Counted from the stretch's first letter, positions 1 to 6,425 are shown. The stretch is DNA of 6,632 bases from CBDUBU01 sp965365465 (GCA_965365465.1 CBDUBU010000228.1:1-6632), one strand, 5' to 3'. The notes: a model not told the origin generated them from the sequence alone. A program made the numbers and translations.

Positions 1-64
1 ACAGTATTCCTGACGCGATCTTTTGTCCGGGTTCAGCCTGATTATCAATTACTAGAGGCAGATC
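1..64 (+). promoter_or_regulatory. Leader of otsA with ribosome-binding site
   Basis: This is the short stretch before otsA. AGAGG at 54-58 lies six bases before the TTG at 65 and is the main reason for accepting that non-ATG start. I see no convincing -35/-10 pair. One forward frame stays open from base 1 into otsA and could be the end of an upstream gene, but 64 bases are too few to support that. The promoter therefore probably lies to the left of the window, or otsA is a later gene in an operon. Confidence 0.45.
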
Positions 65-1429
65 TTGCGATTCATTATCGTTGCAAACCGGGGACCTGTA
101 CGGAAGACGAAGGACGGTTGGGCGCCTGCTGTCGGCGGACTCTCTACGGCGCTGCTGCCGGTGCTGGAGCGTCATACAGGAGTGTGGGTGTCTATGCCGG
201 AAGAAGAAGACATGCCTGAACGCTGCCAGTATCCGGAAGATAACCCTCGTTTTCTGCTCCGAAGTATTCCTCTGAGCGAGGAGGAGATGGCGAATTATTA
301 CTTCGGCATGGCAAACAAGGTGCTATGGCCGGTGGCGCACTACATGATCCAGCATCTCGATTTGCGCCGATGCTTCTACGATACTTACTGCCAGGTAAAC
401 AAGCGATTTGCGAGTGCGGTTGTCGAAGAATACCAGGAGGGCGACGTGGTCTGGGTTCACGATTACCACTTGATGCTTGCGCCGCAGTTGATTCGGCGCA
501 AGCATCCTTCCGTACCCATTGGCTTCTTCTGGCATATTCCCTGGCCCGCTACAGAAGTTTTTCGGATTCTCCCCTGGTCTCGTGACTTGTTGCGGGGGTT
601 GCTGGCTTCTGACCTCATCGGTTTTCACGTAGAAGAATACGTGGAAAACTTTCTCCATGCCGTTCGGATGCTGCTGGGCGCAAAAGTGGAAGGAAACCTT
701 GTGCATTGGGAGGGACGGCGCGTACGTGTAGAAGCGCACCCGATCGGAATCGATGTGAAGCTCTTCCAGGAAATGTCGGATTCCGAAGAGGTGAAGCATG
801 AAGTGGAAGCGTTGCGAAAGGAAGTGGGAGCCGAGTATCTGGTCGTTGGCGTAGACCGATTGGACTATACAAAAGGCATATTCGCTCGTTTGCTTGCCTT
901 TGAGCAACTGCTCAAGGAATGCCCCTGGTACCACCGGCGCATCACACTGTATCAGGTTGCGACTCCCAGTCGCACGGAGGTAGCGTCGTACCAGCAACTC
1001 AAGCGAGAGATAGATGAGGTCGTCGGGCGCATAAACGGCGCGTTCGGGCAGGATACGTGGGTCCCTGTCCGGTATCGGTATCGCAGTTACGCTCAACAGG
1101 AACTGGTCGTCCTCTATCGGGCTGCCGATGCCGCCCTGGTAACGCCGCTTCGGGACGGAATGAATCTGGTGTCCCATGAATTCATTGCTGCTAATCATCA
1201 TGGAACGCTTATTCTATCTGAGCTTACCGGCGCGGCTTATCTGATGCCGGAAGCCCTCCACGTGAATCCCTATGACCAGTACGGGCTTACGCAGGCTATT
1301 CGTACTGCTCTCGAAATGCCTGTTGATGAGAAGCGGGAACGTATGACGAGGCTCAAGCAGACCGTCGCCGGACTGGATGTGCATCGCTGGTCTGATCGCT
1401 TCCTTGCTTCTCTGATCGAACAAGCATAA
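65..1429 (+). CDS. otsA: Trehalose-6-phosphate synthase (GT20 family)
   Basis: This cytosolic enzyme transfers glucose from UDP-glucose to glucose-6-phosphate to give trehalose-6-phosphate. The 454 residues match the usual length of a single-domain OtsA. Residues equivalent to the E. coli OtsA active site are present at a steady offset: R9, W41, Y79, W88 and R303 for the glucose-6-phosphate pocket; the GG at 24-25, H157, R265, K270, D364 and E372 for UDP-glucose; and D133 in the HDYH motif. The full sugar-phosphate pocket favours trehalose-6-phosphate synthase over the related glucosylglycerol-phosphate synthase. The TTG at 65 is preceded by AGAGG, and the protein begins directly with the first beta strand and the NRGP loop, so no longer N-terminus is expected. 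The loop after H157 reads IPWPATEVFRILPW, richer in Trp than in enterobacterial OtsA. The phosphatase gene follows four bases after the stop. The trehalose product typically serves as an osmolyte or stress protectant. Confidence 0.95.
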   Translation: MRFIIVANRGPVRKTKDGWAPAVGGLSTALLPVLERHTGVWVSMPEEEDMPERCQYPEDNPRFLLRSIPLSEEEMANYYFGMANKVLWPVAHYMIQHLDLRRCFYDTYCQVNKRFASAVVEEYQEGDVVWVHDYHLMLAPQLIRRKHPSVPIGFFWHIPWPATEVFRILPWSRDLLRGLLASDLIGFHVEEYVENFLHAVRMLLGAKVEGNLVHWEGRRVRVEAHPIGIDVKLFQEMSDSEEVKHEVEALRKEVGAEYLVVGVDRLDYTKGIFARLLAFEQLLKECPWYHRRITLYQVATPSRTEVASYQQLKREIDEVVGRINGAFGQDTWVPVRYRYRSYAQQELVVLYRAADAALVTPLRDGMNLVSHEFIAANHHGTLILSELTGAAYLMPEALHVNPYDQYGLTQAIRTALEMPVDEKRERMTRLKQTVAGLDVHRWSDRFLASLIEQA

Positions 1430-1433
1430 GCGT

Positions 1434-2204
1434 GTGTTTGCCGGTACTGCTGGCCACAGTGATGATCCTTATAGTTTCCAAACCTCCTCTCCCATGATTC
1501 AGGAGCCGATTCCTGTTGTACCCACTCCCATTTTTTTTATAGACTATGACGGAACGATTGCCCCCATCGTGGACGATCCCATGTTGGCCTTTCCACATCC
1601 GGAAGCGCTGTATTTGCTGAAGCAACTTGATGCGCGATATCCGCTCTGGATCATTACGGGCAGGCATTTGAGAGATGTGGGACTACTGTTGAATTTGCCG
1701 CTGAAAGCTGTGGGATTGCATGGAGCGCAGCAAGGCAGGCTAGGCAAGCAGGCAGAAAGCCTGATGGATAAGGAGACTGTAAACACGCTTTCGGAAATGC
1801 AACGTTCGGCGCCGATCTGGCCGGGTGTCAGGGTAGAAGACAAGGAACATACCTTTGCCGTACACTACCGGGAAGCTGCCGATGAAGACGGCGCTGTAAA
1901 TGCATTGAAAAAGTGGGCGGCTGGCATCCCCGCGAACCTTAATGTGATCTGGGGAAAAAAAGTAGTTGAATTACGTCCCGCAGGATTGAGCAAAGGTGTA
2001 GCCGTGCGCCGGCTGGCCGAAGCATATCCTCATTGCACGCCTGTCTGCCTGGGAGACGATGTTACAGATGAGGATGCTTTCGAAGCGTTGGGTCCGGAAG
2101 CTGTTACAATAAAAGTAGGCGAGGGCGATACGAAAGCCCGTTTCCGGCTTCCGGATGTGGAGGCTGTGATTCAGTACCTGGGGCGGTATACCGCCCCTTC
2201 GTAA
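1434..2204 (+). CDS. otsB: Trehalose-6-phosphate phosphatase (HAD superfamily)
   Basis: This enzyme removes the phosphate from trehalose-6-phosphate to release trehalose, the second step after OtsA. It shows the HAD motifs in order: D37-Y-D39-G-T41 (nucleophile and general acid), T75-G-R77, the GLHGA segment at 94-98 typical of the OtsB family, K187 in LSKG, and GDDVTDEDAF at 207-216 for magnesium. At 256 residues it is of normal length. Two starts are possible: GTG at 1434, four bases after the otsA stop, or ATG at 1494. I prefer GTG because its position suggests coupling to otsA termination, while the bases before the ATG are pyrimidine-rich (CCTCCT at 1483-1488) and cannot act as a ribosome-binding site. 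The first 20 residues look unstructured and homology should begin near residue 30, so the ATG start is not excluded. Confidence 0.93.
   Translation: MFAGTAGHSDDPYSFQTSSPMIQEPIPVVPTPIFFIDYDGTIAPIVDDPMLAFPHPEALYLLKQLDARYPLWIITGRHLRDVGLLLNLPLKAVGLHGAQQGRLGKQAESLMDKETVNTLSEMQRSAPIWPGVRVEDKEHTFAVHYREAADEDGAVNALKKWAAGIPANLNVIWGKKVVELRPAGLSKGVAVRRLAEAYPHCTPVCLGDDVTDEDAFEALGPEAVTIKVGEGDTKARFRLPDVEAVIQYLGRYTAPS
2180..2197. repeat. Perfect 18-base palindrome at the end of otsB
   Basis: GGGGCGGTA is followed directly by its exact reverse complement TACCGCCCC. As RNA this folds into a seven-pair, almost all-GC stem with a TATA loop. It encodes the final residues of OtsB (around LGRYTAP) and ends five bases before the stop codon. 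There is no run of T immediately after it, so it is not a textbook intrinsic terminator. It could slow RNA polymerase, protect the otsAB mRNA 3' end, or bind a dimeric protein. Confidence 0.6.
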
Positions 2205-2285
2205 GCGCGTTGTACTACATTTTGTATTTGTTTGCGATCTTCCTTTTGATCTCAAAATGAATCGCAGTAAAAACCCGGAGGGTTC
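2205..2285 (+). promoter_or_regulatory. Gap and ribosome-binding site before the first sulfatase
   Basis: This 81-base gap holds a T-rich stretch at 2210-2250. Within it, TACATTTTG (2216-2224) and TATTTGTTTG (2225-2234) loosely resemble the TAnnTTTG element of Bacteroidota promoters, but neither fits exactly and no TTG is well placed upstream, so a promoter here is only possible. GGAGGG at 2277-2282 is a strong ribosome-binding site, unusually close (three bases) to the ATG at 2286. An ATG at 2257 opens another frame and is not used by the sulfatase. Confidence 0.35.
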
Positions 2286-3713
2286 ATGTTGGCAACTGGT
2301 TGTCGTATCACGCTGGTGTTTGTTTGGATCGCTATGCTGGGGGCGGGTTGCTCTGCAGAAAAGCGCGAAACTGCTTCCGAGACCCTGGAAGCAAGCCCGC
2401 CCAATATCATCTTCATACTTGCTGATGACCTGGGGTATGGCGATCTCGGAGTATATGGGCAGTCCCAGATCCAGACTCCGGAGATTGATCGTCTGGCTGC
2501 CGAGGGAATGCGTTTTACACAGTTTTATGCAGGATCAACCGTGTGTGCTCCCTCGCGCAGTGTGCTTATGACGGGCCTCCATACCGGGCGCACGCCTATC
2601 CGAGGCAATAGGGAAGTGGCGCCAATGGGACAACAGCCGCTTCCGGCGCATACCGTAACCGTAGCAGAGATGCTGAAGGATGCAGGCTATACAACAGGTC
2701 TCATTGGAAAATGGGGGCTGGGAGGGCCAGGCACAGAGGGAACGCCTGGCAACCAGGGATTCGATTATTTCTTCGGATATCTGGGCCAGCGTCACGCGCA
2801 CAACTACTATCCGGAGTTTCTTTTCCGGAACGATGAGCGCATACCGCTGGCAGGAAACAGAATTGAGAACCCGCGCCCTGATGGCGCCGGACACGCTGTC
2901 GAACGTGTACAGTACAGTCACGACCTGCTGGCTGCGGAGGCGCTTGAGTTCATCGAGCGCAACCAGAGCGAGCCTTTTTTTCTTTACCTTGCGCTAACCA
3001 TCCCGCACGCCAACAACGAAGCCGGGGATCAGGGGATGGAGGCGCCTGACTATGGGATTTACGCTGAAAAAGACTGGCCGGACTCCGAGAAGGGCTTTGC
3101 CGCCATGATATCGAGAATGGACGGGGATGTGGGACGCATCGTGCAGAAACTGAAGGATCTGGGAATCGATGATCAGACGGTCGTTTTCTTTACATCAGAC
3201 AACGGCCCTCACAAGGAGGGAGGACACGATCCTGCGTTTTTTGACTCGAACGGCCCGTTGCGCGGCATCAAGCGTGATTTGTATGAAGGCGGTATTCGCG
3301 TTCCCATGATCGTGCGGTGGCCGGATCGCATCCCTGAAGCCGCAGTTTCCGATCACGTCGGCTATTTTGGTGATTTTATGGCAACTGCCGCTGAACTGGC
3401 CGGCATCATGCCCCCAGACAGCCTTGATGGGACCAGCTTTTTGCCGGCGCTGCTGGGGCAGGCTGAGGCGCAGAGAGCGTCACCCTATCTTTACTGGGAG
3501 TTCTACGAAGGAGGTTCTGCGCAGGCAGCTCGTCTTGGCCGATGGAAAGGAATCCGAAAACCTATGTTTACAGGCGAAATGGAGCTATATGATCTGCTCG
3601 ATGATCCTGGTGAGGAACACAACCTTGCCGACCGTCAGACAGAACTGGTATCGCAGATTCAATCCGTAATGGAAAAAGCACACGTTCCAGATTCGCTATG
3701 GCAAATCAAATGA
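2286..3713 (+). CDS. Lipoprotein-type sulfatase, Cys-type (family S1)
   Basis: This is a sulfate-ester hydrolase of the alkaline-phosphatase-like fold, 475 residues, probably anchored in the envelope. The N-terminus has a basic residue, a hydrophobic stretch (residues 8-18) and GAGC with C22 as the likely lipidated Cys. The Gly at -3 is allowed but not the commonest choice. Metal and catalytic residues are visible: D47-D48, C87 in CAPSR (the Cys converted to formylglycine), R91, K142, H241, D305-N306 and K329. The usual His two residues after K142 (GKWH) is Gly here (GKWGLGG), a pattern I recall from a subset of arylsulfatase-like proteins. The C-terminal part has the WKGIR...ELYDLLDDPGEEHNL pattern common to the family. 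The substrate cannot be read from the sequence; a sulfated polysaccharide or glycosaminoglycan is likely. The maturation enzyme is not in the window. A second sulfatase follows 34 bases later. Confidence 0.92.
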   Translation: MLATGCRITLVFVWIAMLGAGCSAEKRETASETLEASPPNIIFILADDLGYGDLGVYGQSQIQTPEIDRLAAEGMRFTQFYAGSTVCAPSRSVLMTGLHTGRTPIRGNREVAPMGQQPLPAHTVTVAEMLKDAGYTTGLIGKWGLGGPGTEGTPGNQGFDYFFGYLGQRHAHNYYPEFLFRNDERIPLAGNRIENPRPDGAGHAVERVQYSHDLLAAEALEFIERNQSEPFFLYLALTIPHANNEAGDQGMEAPDYGIYAEKDWPDSEKGFAAMISRMDGDVGRIVQKLKDLGIDDQTVVFFTSDNGPHKEGGHDPAFFDSNGPLRGIKRDLYEGGIRVPMIVRWPDRIPEAAVSDHVGYFGDFMATAAELAGIMPPDSLDGTSFLPALLGQAEAQRASPYLYWEFYEGGSAQAARLGRWKGIRKPMFTGEMELYDLLDDPGEEHNLADRQTELVSQIQSVMEKAHVPDSLWQIK

Positions 3714-3751
3714 GTAATGTCTGGTATCCGCGCCGGGGGAATATCGTATGA
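3710..3751 (+). other. 13-codon micro-ORF bridging the two sulfatases
   Basis: An ATG at 3710-3712 overlaps the TGA stop of the first sulfatase (ATGA, 3710-3713). It opens a frame for MSNVWYPRRGNIV, and its own TGA at 3749-3751 overlaps the ATG of the second sulfatase (ATGA, 3748-3751). Ribosomes ending on the first sulfatase could reinitiate here and be delivered to the next start. The micro-ORF has no ribosome-binding site of its own, but GGGGGA at 3735-3740 inside it serves the second sulfatase directly. The double overlap may be chance. The peptide itself need have no function. Confidence 0.3.
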
Positions 3752-5334
3752 GGAGCCATGTATCTATCCTCCTCCTTATTCTCGTTCTGATAGGGGAGAG
3801 CCGGCTCTTTGCTCAGCCGATCACACCGGAACGTCCAAACATCGTACTCATCATGGCCGATGACATGGGTTACTCTGACATCGGAGCGTATGGGGGCGAG
3901 ATCCACACGCCAAACCTCGACAGGCTTGCGAACGAAGGGCTTCGATTTACCCATTTCTACAACACGGCCCGCTGTTGTCCTACACGTGCGTCGCTGCTAA
4001 CCGGGCTTTATCCTCATCAGGCTGGAATGGGGGCGATGGTTTCTTCCGTTGACAGCAGCCCGCAGCCGGGGCCGTACCAGGGCTATCTGAGCAGCCAGAG
4101 TGTAACTATCGCAGAGGCGCTGAAGGAGGCGGGGTACCATACATATATGTCTGGAAAGTGGCATGTTGGAGAGAAGCCTGAGTATTGGCCCCGAAAGAGA
4201 GGCTTCGACCGGTATTTCGGCCTCATCAGCGGCGCGAGCAGTTATTATGATTTGATTACGGAGCAGCCTCGAAAGAGGCAGATGGCGCTCGACGATCAGC
4301 ACTGGATGCCTCCCCCAGAGGGGTTTTACATGACAGATGCCATCTCCGACTATGCTGTTCAGTTTTTGCAGTCTCACGCCGAAGCCGCATATGCGGACGA
4401 TCCTTTCTTTCTGTACATCGCTTACACGGCTCCCCACTGGCCGCTTCACGCGCTCCCGGAGGATATCGCCCGTTATGAAAAATCGTACGGAATCGGGTGG
4501 GATTCTTTGAGAGCCGAACGCTACCAGCGGATGTTGAATCTTGGGATCATAGACGGCGCCTATCGCCTGTCGGAGCGCACATCGACGATTCCGCCCTGGA
4601 TAGAGGCTCAGAACAAGGCAGAGTGGGAGCGGCGAATGGCTGTCTATGCTGCAATGGTGGATCGAATGGACCAGGGTATCGGGCGCGTCGTTGAGGCATT
4701 GCAGCAATCGAGTAAACTGGATAATACGCTGATTCTGTTTTTGTCGGATAATGGAGGTTGTGCGGAGGAAATCGAAGGACGAGGGCTCAACGATCCGGCT
4801 GTTCCTATCGGAGAACCGGGTTCTTACACCGCATATAACGAACCCTGGGCCAACGCTTCCAACACGCCGTTTCGTTTGTACAAGCAGAGGGTTCATGAGG
4901 GAGGCATCGCAACGCCATTGATTGCATACTGGCCTGGCGTGATCCAGGATACAGGTCGCATCGTGCGAGACGTAGGGCATGTCATGGATATCATGCCTAC
5001 GAGTCTGGAGATAGCAGGGACATCTTATCCTGATTCGTTCAATGGTAATCCAATTATACCGCTACAGGGCAAAAGCCTGCTTCCCATATTGCAGGGCGGC
5101 TCTCGCGGCGGGCATGATGCTTTATTCTGGGAGCATATCGGTAACAGGGCTGTGAGAAAGGGAAAATGGAAACTGGTGTATGAGCATAATCTGGGAGCTT
5201 GGGAGCTGTATGACATGGAAGCCGATCCGACGGAGACCATAAATCTCGCCAGTCAGTTTCCGGAGAAAGCGCTGGAATTGAAGCTCCAATGGGAACAGTG
5301 GGCGGACGACGTGGGCGTGTTTGCGGCGCGTTGA
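3748..5334 (+). CDS. Secreted arylsulfatase-like enzyme, Cys-type (family S1)
   Basis: This is a second sulfatase of 528 residues, clearly from another subgroup than its neighbour. The N-terminus has R2, a hydrophobic core (about residues 5-16) and LFA before Q23, a plausible signal peptidase I site, so the enzyme is likely periplasmic or secreted. Visible active-site residues are D38-D39, C76 in CCPTR (formylglycine Cys), R80, K137 and H139 in GKWH, H230, D334-N335 and K379. The segment from about 239 to 310, ending in AAMVDRMDQGIGRV, is typical of the broad arylsulfatase group that includes the Pseudomonas arylsulfatase, whose motif is also Cys-x-Pro-Thr-Arg. The ATG is preceded by GGGGGA at 3735-3740 with seven bases of spacing. 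It is likely cotranscribed with the upstream sulfatase, and the two may remove sulfate groups at different positions of one glycan. That is inference; the exact substrate is unknown. Confidence 0.92.
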   Translation: MRSHVSILLLILVLIGESRLFAQPITPERPNIVLIMADDMGYSDIGAYGGEIHTPNLDRLANEGLRFTHFYNTARCCPTRASLLTGLYPHQAGMGAMVSSVDSSPQPGPYQGYLSSQSVTIAEALKEAGYHTYMSGKWHVGEKPEYWPRKRGFDRYFGLISGASSYYDLITEQPRKRQMALDDQHWMPPPEGFYMTDAISDYAVQFLQSHAEAAYADDPFFLYIAYTAPHWPLHALPEDIARYEKSYGIGWDSLRAERYQRMLNLGIIDGAYRLSERTSTIPPWIEAQNKAEWERRMAVYAAMVDRMDQGIGRVVEALQQSSKLDNTLILFLSDNGGCAEEIEGRGLNDPAVPIGEPGSYTAYNEPWANASNTPFRLYKQRVHEGGIATPLIAYWPGVIQDTGRIVRDVGHVMDIMPTSLEIAGTSYPDSFNGNPIIPLQGKSLLPILQGGSRGGHDALFWEHIGNRAVRKGKWKLVYEHNLGAWELYDMEADPTETINLASQFPEKALELKLQWEQWADDVGVFAAR

Positions 5335-5524
5335 AATTCCGCCGTGCAAGAGCAGGCTTGCTCCGGAAGCGCACAGTTATAGATCCTGGGGATGCATTTC
5401 ATGGCGGAAAGCTACTCCATAATTACTGGCCTACCTTGCTCAAGGATTACGGTGTCTTACTATGTCAGTAATATTTTGGTAATCGCTGTTCAATCTCATA
5501 TTTAGTACAAAACCCCACCACAGT
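5335..5524. other. Non-coding stretch after the second sulfatase
   Basis: I see no convincing gene in these 190 bases. A small hairpin (GAGCA 5350-5354, loop GGCT, TGCTC 5359-5363) lies just after the sulfatase stop but has no T run, so it is at best a weak transcription end. An ATG at 5401, with GGGGA at 5388-5392 before it, opens a 34-codon frame to TAG at 5503-5505 whose second half is hydrophobic. It is too short to call as a gene. Base composition is more AT-rich from about 5450 to 5520, which could include a promoter for the next ORF, but I find no clean elements. Confidence 0.4.
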
Positions 5525-5779
5525 ATGCAGTACATGAGCCTGAATGCAGTTCGGAGGCTTTCCATTGAGCGGTTGGCTCGACTGGCTTTCGACTATCACC
5601 TTGTTACCCACTACAACATGTCGCCGCGGGTCTTCCAGATCTATCAGAGCAATGGCGTCGTTGTGGAATGCGATCCTGAAGAAGCCCGATTCTTCCTGCA
5701 TGGACTTATCGGCGGCTACCTGCACGCCGTTGTCCGGGATAAAAGCGCTACCGCTGCAATCGCCCGGACGGATTCGTGA
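5525..5779 (+). CDS. Small hypothetical protein, unrecognised
   Basis: I do not recognise this 84-residue protein. It looks coding rather than accidental: third codon positions are mostly G or C, the composition is balanced, and it has plausible alternating helices and strands, such as RLARLAFDYHLV (residues about 17-28) and ARFFLHGLIGGYLHAVVRD (about 54-72). There is no signal peptide, long membrane segment or metal-binding pattern. A predicted fold would be small, mixed alpha/beta and cytosolic. Start choice is uncertain: ATG at 5525 or ATG at 5534, neither with a clear ribosome-binding site. A 86-codon frame on the opposite strand (5465-5725) covers the same bases in phase and appears to be its shadow. 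It lies about 190 bases from both neighbours, so it is probably transcribed on its own or only loosely linked to the hemerythrin gene. Confidence 0.5.
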   Translation: MQYMSLNAVRRLSIERLARLAFDYHLVTHYNMSPRVFQIYQSNGVVVECDPEEARFFLHGLIGGYLHAVVRDKSATAAIARTDS

Positions 5780-5899
5780 TCCGGACTGAGTTGGAAGCGC
5801 TTCTGAGAAAACGCTCTGTCCGGCAAGCTTGGATCGTCATGCATCGATTGTTGCAGTCGTCTAATCTGGATGCTCCTCTTTAACTATTGACCCTTACAA

Positions 5900-5921
5900 C
5901 CGATATTCCCTGTGGAATCGG
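5900..5921. repeat. Imperfect inverted repeat upstream of the hemerythrin gene
   Basis: CCG-AT-ATTCC (5900-5909) pairs with GGAAT-CGG (5914-5921) around a CTGT loop. This makes eight base pairs with a two-base AT bulge. It lies about 50 bases before the hemerythrin start and just after a TTGACC (5887-5892). No T run follows, so it is not a terminator. It may be an operator or a fold in the hemerythrin mRNA leader. The rest of 5780-5970 shows no gene. TATAAC (5938-5943) and TATAGT (5948-5953) resemble -10 boxes but lack a matching -35. Confidence 0.3.
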
Positions 5922-5960
5922 ATCGTGGAGAGGTCTTTATAACCAGGTATAGTCTACCAG

Positions 5961-5965
5961 AGGGG
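5961..5965 (+). promoter_or_regulatory. Ribosome-binding site of the hemerythrin gene
   Basis: AGGGG, within the purine-rich AGAGGGG run at 5959-5965, lies five bases before the ATG at 5971. It fixes that start and shows the gene does not depend on coupling to the small ORF upstream. Confidence 0.75.
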
Positions 5966-5970
5966 TAAGT

Positions 5971-6375
5971 ATGGCTATTGCATGGAACGAAGCCACAATG
6001 GCGACAGGCGTAAAGGAAATAGATGATCAGCACAAGGAGCTCATCAGCAAATTAGGGGCGCTCATGGATGCTATGTCGCAAGGGAAAGGACGCACCGAGC
6101 TGGAACCTTTGCTCGACTATCTCGGCAAATATGCACAGCGTCACTTCGGATTTGAGGAAGAATGTATGCACCGGACCCGCTGCCCGGTGGCAGATGCCAA
6201 CAAGAAAGCGCACGCCCACTTCATAGATGTTTTCTCACGCACGAGCGATCAGATTCGTCGCGGGGGAAGCAGCGTATCGCTCGTTATATCTGTACAAAAA
6301 GAACTGGCGGATTGGATCACGCAGCATATCGTTCGCATTGACACGCATCTGCGCAAATGCGTAAACGAGGCGTAA
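5971..6375 (+). CDS. Single-domain bacteriohemerythrin
   Basis: This is a 134-residue cytosolic protein of the hemerythrin family, a four-helix bundle with a non-heme di-iron site that binds oxygen reversibly. The family pattern is clear: W5 and GVKEIDDQH near the start, H21, H58 and E62 (HFGFEEECM), H81, and H119 with D124 (WITQHIVRID). Spacing matches characterised single-domain bacteriohemerythrins, except that the position of the fourth ligand His is N77 (in CPVADANKKAH). Extra histidines at 67 and 83 are close by, and Cys residues at 65, 71 and 130 could be redox-active or structural. I recall other bacterial hemerythrins with a CPVAxxNxxxH pattern, so this is likely a natural subfamily rather than a defect. 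Possible roles are oxygen storage or delivery, oxygen or redox sensing, or iron handling. There is no attached signalling domain. A tandem repeat begins at its last codons. Confidence 0.9.
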   Translation: MAIAWNEATMATGVKEIDDQHKELISKLGALMDAMSQGKGRTELEPLLDYLGKYAQRHFGFEEECMHRTRCPVADANKKAHAHFIDVFSRTSDQIRRGGSSVSLVISVQKELADWITQHIVRIDTHLRKCVNEA

Positions 6376-6425
6376 GCGACTACGCTAGTAAACGAGCGAA
6401 GCAACTAACGCTGGTAAATGAAACG
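6361..6425 (+). repeat. Degenerate 26-27-base tandem repeat over the hemerythrin stop
   Basis: Two copies and a fragment follow one another: 6361-6387, 6388-6413 and 6414-6425. Each begins GTAAA(C/T)GA, and the two full copies end in (A)CGCT(A/G) with a shared AAGC(G/A)ACTA core, differing by small gaps and substitutions. The first copy includes the last three codons and the stop of the hemerythrin gene. This suggests an old local duplication of the gene end. The function, if any, is unknown. Confidence 0.55.

Noticed and set aside
323..1201. Long 292-codon frame on the minus strand inside otsA
   Set aside because: It is fully antisense to a well-supported otsA, has no recognisable family features and has the biased composition of a shadow frame.
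65..1429. Glucosylglycerol-phosphate synthase instead of OtsA
   Set aside because: All residues equivalent to the OtsA glucose-6-phosphate pocket (R9, W41, Y79, W88, R303) are present and an OtsB-type phosphatase follows directly.
2257..2571. 104-codon + strand frame starting at ATG 2257
   Set aside because: It overlaps the sulfatase in another frame, including its catalytic motif region, and has no protein-like features of its own.
3997..4980. Long 327-codon frame on the minus strand inside the second sulfatase
   Set aside because: It lies opposite conserved sulfatase motifs and the translation resembles no known protein; the open frame is a by-product of codon bias.
5346..5363. Terminator for the sulfatase genes
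   Set aside because: The stem has only five base pairs, competes with an alternative pairing and has no T-rich tail.
5465..5725. 86-codon minus-strand frame opposite the small ORF
   Set aside because: It is in phase with the forward ORF, whose third-position pattern fits coding better; the minus frame has no ribosome-binding site I can see.
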